Positions 1 to 8,418 of a DNA stretch of 15,074 nucleotides are shown here, piece by piece (positions within the stretch are counted from its first letter, which is position 1; each line of letters opens with the position of its first letter). Location: assembly GCA_025529335.1 (NCBI GenBank), contig JAMYHX010000802.1:1-15074 (forward strand), written 5' to 3'. The position numbers and the translations under genes are program-made. The DNA is from Rhizopus sp. PT2906 (Eukaryota; Mucoromycota; Mucoromycetes; Mucorales; Rhizopodaceae). Below the pieces are notes generated by a model, which searched no databases, was not told the DNA's origin, and saw only the letters and a program-made list of their open reading frames with translations.

Positions 1-1179
1 CACAATACAAAGAATACGACAAACAGTAGTAGTAAAAAGACTGTTCTCTTTCTTCTGCCTAGACGAGCACCACCAAATAACGAGTCATTCCTTGTGCTAT
101 TCGGAAATGGGAGATCTGATGAGGCCATATTTAGTTAAGCAAAAGGAAATCCAGGGAAAAAAGAATGAAAAGGAAAGAAAGAGAGAGATAGAAAGGGTGA
201 ATAGGGCTGAAGAAAACGTTTTAAAGCCTTGTGGCAACAAAATAAAAAATTAAAAAGCTAAGAGGCTGAGTTTACCGGCACTTCAAAATAAAAATAAATC
301 TTATCAGCTTCTTAAATCCATGTTGTTGCCTGGCTTCATAGCAAAGGTTGATAAATTTGTTGTCACTGATGCAAGTTTCCATAGTTCCTCTACTTATTAC
401 AGAAATAGTAAATATAATAAAGCACACCTACTTCTTTTTTTTTTTCTTGATTTTGCTTAAAGGCATTTATACAAACTGTCATTTGCTTCCAGTGGTTCCT
501 GACCTCAGCTGTATGCGGAAATATAACAATAAAAAATACTATTTTCAGAAGCAAGTGCTGCCCTGACTTGTTCTATTAATGAAGATTACTGTGTATTTCC
601 ATTATTACAATTACTACAGTCAATATCACATGTCGGATTGTGAATTGCTAATTTATATACTAAGCCTTACTTTGTTTAATGGGCTCTTCAGCATGTTTCT
701 CATTAATAGAGAGTCTCATCGACTACTTTGCCATAACTCAAATGTAGCAAGTATATAAATAACCATTAAATATTATACGCATATATCTTCATAAAAAATG
801 GCATGGTCACGAGCGAACCATACATTATCTCTGATCTATATATCTGATCAAGCAAAAGGTTACTTCAGTACGCCCTAACACGGTATCAATTGGATCAAAC
901 ATCACAAGCTTAAAGCTGGATTGACCATTGAATCATATAAATCCTATTCGACGCGTACAACGTCTAGTACAAAAGCAGTAAAGCAAAGAAATAGCGTTCA
1001 GTTGGTGAAAGAACGTACGGGATAGAGTTTCAAGTGTAAACTGTACAGGGCAGCTCCACATAGATAAAATACCAATCCAGTCTGCCCAAGAGTTTCATGG
1101 TTCATCTGTAATGTCTACTATTTGATCCCTATCTAAACACGAGCTACCTCCTTTTTGCTACGCTGATAGCCAAACAGCA
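1..1179. other. gene-poor AT-rich stretch
   Basis: I see no supportable gene here. Open frames are short and begin at non-ATG codons. The stretch holds A/T runs (for example a T-run near 436-446) and no tRNA-like or long-repeat structure that I could find by eye. It could be intergenic DNA or heavily decayed element sequence. Confidence 0.5.
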
Positions 1180-1444
1180 ATGGAACAAGTTTTTGAAGAC
1201 TTTTCATTCAAAGCGAGAAACGTTGATTCTGCTTGCTCACTTCTCGGCATATTAACCTTTGGAAACGCCCATGATGAAGAAGGAAGGGAAGAAGCTATGC
1301 GTGTATTTATATCTTGCTTGAATTTATGCAAGGAAGGAAACTACGTCCCCAAGTGTAATTGACCAAATTAAAAGACTGACGCTGGAGTCAAGACTGAAAG
1401 AGGGGAAAGCCAAGAAAAATAAGTGGGTCCGGACTGGAGAGTAG
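1180..1444 (+). pseudogene. possible broken coding fragment, function unknown
   Basis: An ATG at 1180 opens a 60-codon frame of coding-like composition (FEDFSFKARNVDSACSLLG, then EEGREEAMRVFISCLNLCKE). It stops at 1362. The adjacent +1 frame stays open from about 1340 to a TAG at 1442-1444 and is rich in charged helix-forming residues (VIDQIKRLTLESRLKEGKAK). The two could be one protein joined by a very short intron (GT at about 1303, AG at about 1336) or separated by a one-base indel. The EEAMRVFI...NL pattern faintly resembles the second half of an MIT three-helix bundle, but this is too weak for a family call. It may equally be chance. Confidence 0.25.
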
Positions 1445-2092
1445 GTGTATAGGCGAATATTCATCTCGGTGAGTGCGTCATTCCAATACGTTGAGTGATC
1501 ACGACCAGATAGAGATAGCGACCGTACCTTACCATGGTTGACCTTTGCATTGAAACCTATACTGTAAATGTTAAAATAGTAACTGAGCCGATGAAAATCT
1601 TGTAAATGCTGAATGAACACCAATGTAGTGAGTACAAATTCCTGAAAATAAACAGAATCAATTATTTCATCCACTTTCAGCGATCAAACATTGCTAGTGC
1701 TTGCAGAGTAATACATCACACTCACAGAACAGTGTGAATACCAGGAAAAGGAGAATAAACAAGATATTCGTTGATCTTTTGCATTTAGGGCCATAATGAG
1801 TACAAGCATATCTACTATATTGCTATACATGAGTAAATAATATCTTATCTTGCTGAGCGATCAGGTAGAGCTATGATAGCGCTCTTATTGTATAGATTTG
1901 AGTGCAGGCAATAATCCAAAAAATCCTGTTTGCGTATCCCAACTTTCCTTTTATGCACCTATCACTCTCTCTTTCTCTCTTTATTTTTTAAACGTATTGA
2001 ATATTCTCATTGTACTTCAACGTTAATTATTTACTTTTGAACAAGCATTTTTTATTTCTTTAGATTGTTATATTTATTAATTTAAAGATTAT
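1445..2092. other. intergenic stretch without recognisable genes
   Basis: No coding frame stands out on either strand. A small perfect stem (TCACACT/AGTGTGA, loop of 8) sits near 1716-1737, and a CT microsatellite run near 1966-1981. A 116-codon minus-strand frame over 1324-1674 starts at GTG and reads as noise. Confidence 0.45.
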
Positions 2093-2595
2093 AGCATTGG
2101 CTCAAAGAACAGGCATCGGTCAAAAAGCGAAACAGAATGCTTTCTTTTTTGGCCAACACCATATGCACCAGAAATTAGACTAATACTACGGGCGCTTCCT
2201 TGGGGCGCTACCTATGTCGTCGCTATACAACTTCACACTACCAAAGTCTCTGCCTAACCTAAGGCTGTCCAGTTCACTCCTTTATATAAAATACGATGTC
2301 ATCATAATTACACGTGTTCTTGTATCTTTGTTGATCAAACTGACAACATAAAATTAGAATAAATGAATAAATAACAACATTTCTTTTTATCTTTTCTTGT
2401 TCTTGAAAAGAAACAATCCAAGATGGTTGAAAAGTTTTGTTGGAAGACATCATAGGTAATGGGTAGAGGTAGCGCCCGTAATATTAGTCTAATTTCTGGT
2501 GCATTTTCTGGTGTATGTACACAGCAAGGACAAGCATACATTTTAATTGTATTTATGTCAAATGCACCTGCGAATTCTGAGCCAATAGATGAAAT
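2093..2595. repeat. inverted pair of coding-like repeats (foldback, MITE-like)
   Basis: The core arms, 2165-2196 and 2471-2502, are reverse complements at 31 of 32 positions (one transition). Weaker inverted similarity continues inward (TACCTATG with GTC in both arms) and outward (ACACC at 2156-2160 against GGTGT at 2510-2514). It reaches the pair TTGGCTCA near 2098 and TGAGCCAA near 2576. The right arm read on the minus strand is an open coding-like frame with closely spaced cysteines (YACPCC) followed by PEIRLILRALPLPITYDVF. The left arm holds a diverged copy with stops. Two inverted copies of one gene fragment, probably transposon-derived, fit better than a simple MITE. I found no convincing target duplication. 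A transcript across it would fold into a long hairpin. Confidence 0.7.
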
Positions 2596-2906
2596 TGCAG
2601 TAGTTGCCTTTGCGAAAGAAGGCTTTATTTCATGGTGATCTGTCTAATGACGACGAAGTTTTGCTTTTTTTGAAAAGTTGTTAGCATCACATAGATGACA
2701 AGCATTTTCAAGAAATATTATTTTTTTCTTTAAAATCTGAAAAAAAAGAAGGAAAACGCTAGCTTATTTTGAAAGTCTCAACCACCTGGAGTCTCACATC
2801 AATGACGAGCATTTAACAAAAAAAAAAAAAAAAAGAAGTGGAAGGGAAGATCCTGCAGAAAATATCATCTTGTAAGTGTTTAAACATGACTATTATGTTT
2901 AGATAA
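2596..2906. other. intergenic, with A17 homopolymer
   Basis: No gene is supported. A run of 17 A residues lies at 2818-2834, with several shorter A/T runs before it. The A-run could be an old retroposition tail or simple slippage. Nothing in the sequence decides between them. Confidence 0.5.
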
Positions 2907-2990
2907 ACTTATGATTTTGTATTTTTCATCACAACCAAAGACTTCCATTCAAAATCAAATTATTTACCAATAGTTGGACCTACGATTAGA

Positions 2991-3332
2991 ATGACTCTGT
3001 CAGATACCAAGCCTGTTGTTATCAAAAACATAAGAACATATGATGGTGCCATATTGAATACTTGTGAGCAACTAGTCAACAACAACAAAGAATCTGCCAA
3101 AACGTTATGTATTGTAGACAGCTTATCATTACGACCTTTTACAATTTTAGCAAAATATGGAAAGGAAAAAAATGTCTTGGCACATGCATCCGTAATCAAA
3201 GACCTCCAACATAATTGTGACTTTGTAGAAATCAACTTTTTAAGAAAGCGAAAATTTGAGGAAGAGGACAATATGCTTTGCATTACATGTACAAAACATG
3301 TTCAAGAAACCTTAGGAACCCTATACTCTTAA
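2991..3332 (+). CDS. 113-aa hypothetical protein, possibly 5'-truncated
   Basis: I do not recognise this protein. The ATG at 2991 is the first in a frame that is already open from 2907, so the true start may be lost or lie in an upstream exon. The residues before the ATG (NYLPIVGPTIR) also look coding. The product is mixed alpha/beta in character. It has a hydrophobic segment ending in CIVDSLSLRPFTILAKYG, a basic-acidic stretch RKRKFEEED, and a CITC motif near the C-terminus. There is no signal peptide or membrane helix. The stop is followed after 22 bases by the target duplication of a solo LTR, so the 3' flank has been invaded. It could be a small real gene or a fragment of a decayed larger one, like its right-hand neighbours. 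Confidence 0.4.
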   Translation: MTLSDTKPVVIKNIRTYDGAILNTCEQLVNNNKESAKTLCIVDSLSLRPFTILAKYGKEKNVLAHASVIKDLQHNCDFVEINFLRKRKFEEEDNMLCITCTKHVQETLGTLYS

Positions 3333-3359
3333 ACTCACTTTTCACCACATTATTACATC

Positions 3360-3571
3360 TGTCGTGTTTACATAGATCACACATCTCTTAATTATCTATT
3401 TATTCATTCTCAGCTAATAGACGACGTCAGACATTTACAGTCGTCACCCCTCGTATATATATTCGGGTCGTACTCTCATTTAATAGTTCTTCTTTCAGAC
3501 TTACAATAAAATAGTAATTGTTAGCTATTGACTCTTCACTGTTTTACAAATACATAAGCACAAATATCACA
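3360..3571. mobile_element. solo LTR of an LTR retrotransposon
   Basis: A 212-bp segment begins TGT and ends ACA. It is bounded on both sides by the identical pentamer ACATC (3355-3359 and 3572-3576), the 5-bp target duplication expected of Ty1/copia or Ty3/gypsy integrase. Inside it are a TATA-like TATATATA near 3455-3463 and an AATAAA signal near 3506, in the right order for an LTR promoter and polyadenylation region if the element reads on the plus strand. No second LTR, primer-binding site or gag-pol reading frame lies beside it, so it is probably what remained after recombination between the two LTRs. The exact duplication suggests a fairly recent insertion. Confidence 0.7.
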
Positions 3572-3587
3572 ACATCAACGCAATTAT

Positions 3588-3845
3588 GTGGAATTGTCTC
3601 CTGAACTCTGTAATTTGTTCAATCAAGATTGGGAATTCTACTTTCAAGTAAAATTTGCCACTGCCAAGTTATTTTCGGGCTCCATATTGTATAATACCAA
3701 CGTTGGCCAAGCTGTAATTGCCAATACAGTTGAAACATATGGCCGGACAAAACTAGTTGATTCTCATTTTGAACCATGTAGAATAATCAAAGGCAAGGCC
3801 TCAAACCACATCCATCCCTCCATCCATCACAAAATTATACCTTGA
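3588..3845 (+). pseudogene. decayed coding fragment, family unknown
   Basis: An 85-codon frame without an ATG start (the first possible start is GTG at 3588) has coding-like composition: FQVKFATAKLFSGSILYNTN, then GQAVIANTVETYGRTKLVD. After about residue 70 it degrades into a CATC-rich simple repeat near 3809-3830. The lack of an ATG, the flanking solo LTR and the mariner remnant downstream suggest a gene piece stranded in transposon-rich DNA. I cannot name the family. Confidence 0.3.
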
Positions 3846-4174
3846 TAATTGGTCTATCTCCCTACACCATCCTGACGGCCAGAAACTCAGTATTGGGAGC
3901 CAAGTCTCAAACATTCTAGTTACATTTTGTACAAGGGTTGATACCAAACAACCAATATTGATTCCACGAACAATCATTTCCAGCTTTTATCCAAGAAAGA
4001 CTCGTTGTCTACGAAGATATTTGTTGACTAAGAGTGCTTAGAAGCTGCTTTGAATATGCTTTAGGATACGCATACAAACCAAGTTGATAATATAGGGATT
4101 ATGTACTAGCTTCGCCAATAAGGTCTAAGTTCCACATACCTAGCACGTATTACCTCTGTCGCACCTCTGGGCCG
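3846..4174. other. no recognisable gene
   Basis: All frames are broken by stops every few dozen bases. The stretch may be the decayed middle of the element or gene whose pieces lie on either side, but I see no direct link. Confidence 0.4.
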
Positions 4175-4500
4175 TTGACAAAGAGTCATTCTTGCCAGCT
4201 CGTCGCTATATTTACTCTTACTGGGCATAGCCAAGGTCGAAACACGGTGGTAGCTTTGTTTTACAATACTGGACTTCATGTATTACAACATGGAATTAAA
4301 TCCTGGCTTTCAAAAACAACAGTTGTAGCAAGTTTGTCTAAAGCCTCTGGCAAAAACAAAAAGCTTTTGGAAGAAAATCTTCTCCTTTTTGTGGACACTG
4401 AAGAAATTGAAATTATAGGCAATATGATTTTGAACAGTGTTTTGAGAAGCTTGTTGATTTGCTTATGCCAGTAATTGTCACTGCAAACAACTGTATGTAG
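4175..4500 (+). pseudogene. decayed coding stretch with frameshift
   Basis: A frame starting at TTG (4175) carries coding-like sequence (GRNTVVALFYNTGLHVLQHG, later KKLLEENLLLFVDTEEIEII) to about 4420. The coding signal then moves to another frame over the same strand (YDFEQCFEKLVDLLMPVIVT) and ends at the TAG at 4498-4500. A single indel near 4420 explains the switch. There is no ATG start. The family is not recognised; a transposon or virus-like gene are both possible. It abuts the mariner transposase remnant but reads in a different frame. Confidence 0.35.
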
Positions 4501-4541
4501 TCATGCTGATGATATTTTCGAATTTTATAACTAGTCATCTT

Positions 4542-4955
4542 CAAGGTGGAAACGATAAAAAGCTCGAAGGGAAACATACAGACTTCCTTTGTAATTTTTA
4601 TAAGCAAAACACGACTGCTGTTCTCTGAGAGGCAAGAGATGCACTACTTTCTGCCTTCCCTGATTTGATTTCAATTACTTTATCGGGTCTACATAAGCAT
4701 CTTATTAAGCATGCGTCACTTACTTTGAAAAAGTTAGATAGAGTTCTTGCTGCTAGAGCAACTGAGAATACGCTGCAACTACGTAAGGAAAGTGTATTGG
4801 CATGAGAAGCAGATCAAGCAATGAATTGACATAATCGTATTTTCATTGATGAAGCTGGGTTTAATATGCATATTAGACGGAGCTTTAGTAGATCAAAGCG
4901 AGGAATGCCTGCTAAAGCAGTTTTTCCTTCAAATACAGGTATCACCGTGGGACGC
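4542..4955 (+). pseudogene. Tc1/mariner-type transposase, internal fragment, inactivated
   Basis: One frame holds a recognisable DDE transposase segment. First comes a helical DNA-binding region (KKLEGKHTDFL, then ISITLSGLHKHLIKHASLTL), then the first catalytic block IFIDEAGFNMHIRRSF followed by SRSKRGMPAKAV. In this family the Asp of the F(I/V)DE block is the first acidic residue of the DDD/E triad. The frame is interrupted by three TGA codons at 4626-4628, 4803-4805 and 4827-4829. It loses similarity at about 4950 in an A-rich stretch, so the remaining two catalytic residues and the C-terminus are absent. The N-terminal helix-turn-helix is also incomplete. I found no terminal inverted repeats. 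It is a dead element copy next to the aldolase promoter. Confidence 0.82.
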
Positions 4956-5166
4956 GCCAAAAAAAAATATTTATATATAATACGCAAATCGATTGGAAAA
5001 GCGCAATACGGCTTATTTTCCCCAAAAAGAATAGCTGATGGACGAAATTAAACCCGGTCTGGAAAATTCAGGACTGGGAAAGGTCATCTTTCGTTGGTTA
5101 GGAGTATTTTTCTGGTCGGAAAATATATTCCTAAAGTATTGCCCTAATGGTGTTTTTATGCAATGC

Positions 5167-5173
5167 TATAAAA
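5167..5173 (+). promoter_or_regulatory. TATA-like box of the aldolase gene
   Basis: TATAAAA lies 47 bp upstream of the aldolase ATG and is followed by a pyrimidine-rich leader (5181-5208). This spacing suits a fungal core promoter with a short 5' UTR. The call is positional only. Confidence 0.45.
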
Positions 5174-5219
5174 TAAGCTCAGTTTCTTGTTCCTTTTCTT
5201 TTTTCCCAGAGTAACCCAA

Positions 5220-6225
5220 ATGGCTTCATCTCTTCGCGGTATCTTTGTTCCTATCCCCACATTTTTTAAAGAAAATGAGGATTTAGATTTAGATTCTCTT
5301 GACCTTCATGTTCAATACTTGTCTAAAAGTGGTGTTGCTGGTATTGTCGTTTTAGGTTCTATGGGTGAGGCAGTGAGTCTATTAGACGAAGAAAGGGATC
5401 AGGTTATCAAGCAAGTCGTTACATCAGTCAAGAAATATAATCCAAGCCTTATTATCATTGCAGGAACATCATCTCAGAGTGCAAGAAACGTCATTTCTTA
5501 TACTAGACAAGCAGCAGCCGCTGGTGCTCAATATTGTCTCATTTTGCCTCCTTCTTTTTACCGTGGTTCGATTACAGACGATGCGTTGGTTGCTTTTTAT
5601 ACAGCAGTAGCGGATCAATCACCATTACCAATCATTATCTATAATTACCCAGGTGTCTGTCAGGGCATAGATGTCAGTACCAAGGTGCTTGTTCAACTAT
5701 CCAAACATAAAAATATTGTTGGCTTAAAGGGAACAGATGCAAATGTAGGTAAAATGGCAGACTTGGTTCAAAAAACAGATCCAAAAGGTGAGCCAATAAC
5801 AATAATAAGAAATGGCTGGTTTGAATACTGATTATATATGAACTCTGGAAGAATTTGCATTATTAGCGGGCTCTGTCGATTTTTTCTTGCCAGAGCTTTT
5901 AATAGGTGCAGTAGGATTAATACCAGGTGCTGGTAACGTATTCCCTGCATTGTGTGCTGAAATTCAACGGCTGTATGACAATAAACAATACGACGAGGCA
6001 GCTCGACTTCAACGACAACTTGTAGAGGCTGACGATGCTCTCTGTCGATGGCATGGTGTCCCAGGTGCCAAGAGTTATATATTCAGAAAGTTTGGTTACG
6101 GACAAGGCATCTGTCGTAATCCGCTTCAAAGGGTTACAGAAGACCAAGCTGTAAAGATCGAACAAGCAGTTGATCCTGTGGTCTCTCTTGAAGAGAATCT
6201 TAAATCTAATTGGACAAACAAATAA
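5220..6225 (+). CDS. class I aldolase of the DapA/HOGA family (two exons)
   Basis: Exons 5220-5787 and 5852-6225 join through a 64-bp phase-1 intron (GTGAGC...GGAAG), giving a 313-aa protein of normal family length. The ATG at 5220 is the first in the conserved frame; sequence upstream of it is pyrimidine-rich leader. The protein is a TIM barrel. The phosphate/carboxylate-binding GSMGE motif is at residues 46-50 (GSTGE in the family), the catalytic Tyr141 is in IIYNYP, and the Schiff-base Lys170 is in IVGLKGT. The C-terminal helical part (LIPGAGNVFPALC) is typical. The Arg that follows the Tyr block in dihydrodipicolinate synthases is not present (YNYPGVCQGID), and fungi make lysine by the aminoadipate route. 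The likely substrates are therefore oxo-acids, as in 4-hydroxy-2-oxoglutarate aldolase or L-threo-3-deoxy-hexulosonate aldolase. No clear N-terminal signal is visible. The exact substrate is unresolved. Confidence 0.92.
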
Positions 6226-6373
6226 ACAAACCAGTGACTTGCTTTTAAAATTTTTCGACTCCCTCTCTTTCCTTTCACCACTTCTCTCTTCCCTTTCTAC
6301 CCTTTTTTCGCTCCGGACTGAATCCAACACGGACCAGACAAGTTGAGAAAAATTTAAGCACAAATATACACAA

Positions 6374-7825
6374 ATGGATTCTACTTCAACTTCTTCTACT
6401 CAACCAGAAACAGTCTATGTGGCACCTCAGCAGCCTGAGCAACCGCAACAACAGCCCACTGTTACTACTACTCTTCAAGAACAACAACCTCAGCAACAAC
6501 AACAACAACCACAACAGCCTTCTCCCCCAACTTCCCAAGATCAAGAGGAAGAATGCAGCATCCTTTCTCCCACTTTAGCAGACATCTTGAGCGATGATCG
6601 TATTCTGCGATTCTATCAATGTGTTAAAGATATCAGAACTCAAAACTCACCGAAACAGACTGCAGCCATGTTTTTTGCACTATGTCATGCTCTCGGCGAC
6701 TCTGTCTCCTTTTTGAAAGTTCCCAATATGTCTAAAATCATGTTTCGTCAAGAACAACAAATATTTGGCGTCAACGTAGCTGGTACACAACATGACATTT
6801 TTCAGAGTGCAGTGCCTCCACCACCACCAGAGCATAATATACCAATGGCTATTGCTGATAATACAAATACAAGTCTAATGCATGATGTCGATTCAAGTCA
6901 CGGCACATCCAACCTTTTTACAGCCACAGCAGATAATCAGCATATACTTCAAGCGGCTTTAGCCTCGGTCACTGCCGCCGCTGCTGCCGCTGCATCCAAT
7001 TCTTCCGTACCGGATACCATTTCAACTAAGAGAAGAGGACAAGATCTGAAAGGAACAACAACAAAGCGAACGAAAAAGGCTTCTCCTAGAGATAAAGAAT
7101 ATGTTGTTAGAAGTAAGTGTCAATATTGATTATCATTTAGAGATAATGAACCAGTTGCTCTATTTATAGGAAACGAAATCATTCAGGATCTATTAAAACT
7201 ATCAGATGTTGATCTGCTGCATCAGGCCAACACAATCGACCCTGAAGTCAAGTTAATCATCCAAGGGCAGGAACGCTCAACTAAACTGGGCGCCTTGGCT
7301 CCTCTTCATCGATTTGCTGCATTTGCCAACTTGCCTGCACACTATGACTGTGATTTTGCTCCAAAGAATGCAGGTGTATACTTTAACTATGAGTACTTTC
7401 AACTCTATTTGGCTTACCGAGACTTGGAAATCGAGCGACAACAGCAACAACAGCTGGAAGGCTCAGCCGATCATCGACCCATCTTGGTACAATGCCGTGC
7501 CGATATCGAAAAGGTATTGGTCAACACAAACTGGGAAGCTATTCGTCGACGATTGACAATTGGCGAACGTATCTATCAGGTGTGTGATATCCTCGGAAGA
7601 GGGTTTCTATTGCTCAGTAAACAAGTATCTGGACGTAAACTATTACACAACTTTAATGCTGGTGAATGGGCTGAGTTCATGCGCGAGTTTCGAAAGCCTG
7701 AAAATCAGGCCTTGCTTGATAATTTGCAAGCACGATATAACCCTACTCGATTCTATGGTCAACCTCAAAGCAAAGATGCTGTGATTACGGTAGCTGAGGT
7801 TACTCCTACTCCAGCTGAGCAATAA
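6374..7825 (+). CDS. 464-aa uncharacterised protein with polyQ and polyA tracts (two exons)
   Basis: Exons 6374-7112 and 7170-7825 join through a 57-bp phase-1 intron (GTAAGT...TTATAG). I do not recognise the family. Residues 17-60 are a Gln/Pro-rich low-complexity tract. A helical block follows (about 67-135, including ILSDDRILRFYQCVKDI). A Pro run (148-152), an Ala run (201-207) and a basic cluster TKRRGQDLKGTTTKRTKK (219-235) come next; the cluster resembles a nuclear localisation signal. Exon 2 encodes a conserved-looking helical C-terminal domain with RRLTIGERIYQVCDILGRG and HNFNAGEWAEFMREF. Another short Gln run lies near 336-341. PolyQ/polyA tracts plus a nuclear signal suggest a transcriptional or chromatin-associated cofactor, which is inference only. 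The gene starts 148 bp after the aldolase stop, with a CT-rich promoter between them. Confidence 0.85.
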
Positions 7826-7874
7826 TTTATCATTACTCTTTATATTAATGACACAAACATTTATAAATACATTG

Positions 7875-7931
7875 CTCTCAAAAACTACTTTTTAAAAAGT
7901 TACTGATAGTAACTATTCTTGTATTTGAGAG
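7875..7931. repeat. nested hairpin downstream of the 464-aa gene
   Basis: An outer stem CTCTCAAA (7875-7882) with TTTGAGAG (7924-7931) encloses a perfect inner hairpin AGTTAC-TGATA-GTAACT (7898-7914). It lies 50 bp past the stop codon at 7825, probably in the 3' UTR or just beyond. It could influence 3'-end formation or be a small inverted-repeat relic. Confidence 0.4.
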
Positions 7932-8067
7932 TGTATTCTTTGGATAGAACATAATCTGCTTCCTTTTTATTCTTTATTTGAATAATTGGAGTAATTTGTA
8001 TATAACTAGAAGACTAATGAATAAAGAATAACGTCCTATTCATTTTATACTTACCGAGGCGTTAAGG

Positions 8068-8095
8068 AATGCACTGCCGTTATAGACAGCGCATT
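8068..8095 (-). ncRNA. strand-specific RNA hairpin next to the Fanzor fragment (candidate guide-RNA scaffold or element end)
   Basis: Read on the minus strand, two 11-nt arms flank a 6-nt loop and pair at all 11 positions if two G-U wobbles are allowed. Read on the plus strand, the same two positions become A-C mismatches. The fold is thus intact only as minus-strand RNA, the strand that codes the Fanzor fragment whose stop lies 17 bp upstream. In TnpB and Fanzor systems the guide RNA overlaps or follows the nuclease gene at the element end. Assignment as such an RNA is inference; it may be a Helitron-type terminal hairpin instead. No CTRR end was found just beyond it. Confidence 0.4.
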
Positions 8096-8112
8096 AAATC
8101 CAGGGAGCACCG

Positions 8113-8418
8113 TTAATCTTTTGAAGGTCTTCTGGAGGGGGGAGGACTTTCATTGTCGTGTTTTGATTTGTAAACAAAGATACCATATATATTTAACGCA
8201 CTGTTCACATCGCGATTCCAAACCGTACCACAAGATTCACACTTGAGGACAGAGTGTACTCTTCGCTTTGATCCAGTAATTGAGATGTTATTTAATTGTT
8301 TGGATTTGCACTTGTTACAGATCTGACTCGTTAAGTACTCGTCAACCGAAACAAATTCGGTCCCCCCGTTGGATTGTTTGCATTTTCGTTTGATTTCTGA
8401 AGCAAGCGATGATGATTT
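8113..8418 (-). pseudogene. C-terminal fragment of a Fanzor (TnpB-like) RNA-guided nuclease
   Basis: The minus frame from 8418 to the TAA at 8113-8115 encodes 101 residues ending a RuvC-type nuclease. The order is SEIKRKC, then VDEYLTSQICNKC (first zinc knuckle, CNKC at 8308-8319), 22 residues, KCESCG (second knuckle, CESC at 8230-8241), then VWNRDVNSALNIYGIF with the RuvC-III Asp at 8209-8211. This DE-x-x-TS-x-x-C-x-x-C ... C-x-x-C-G ... NRD-x-N-(A/S)-A arrangement is the hallmark C-terminus of IS605 TnpB and of eukaryotic Fanzors. The N-terminal domains and the RuvC-I and RuvC-II blocks are missing, so no activity is expected. It lies in the same frame as the upstream Helitron ORF, separated by one TGA (8419-8421). 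The tail is Pro/Ser/Arg-rich. Confidence 0.85.

Noticed and set aside
1324..1674. 116-codon minus-strand open frame
   Set aside because: It starts at GTG, has hydrophobic and aromatic-rich noise-like composition, and overlaps a better plus-strand fragment.
2960..3283. 107-codon minus-strand open frame
   Set aside because: It mirrors the plus-strand ORF at 2991-3332, which has the more protein-like sequence.
3463..3474. 12-mer ATATTCGGGTCG shared between the solo LTR and 9626-9637, suggesting a second LTR
   Set aside because: A 12-bp match between two sites is expected by chance in 15 kb, and the flanks do not align.
5917..6363. 148-codon minus-strand open frame
   Set aside because: It is a shadow of aldolase exon 2 and the CT-rich spacer; its Arg/Glu-Ser-rich start comes from that spacer.
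8041..8067. Helitron 3' terminus
   Set aside because: A CTRR end after the hairpin was looked for on the minus strand, but the sequence there is CTCGGTAAG, so no end can be placed. No TC 5' end with an A|T target could be fixed near 9500-9700 either.
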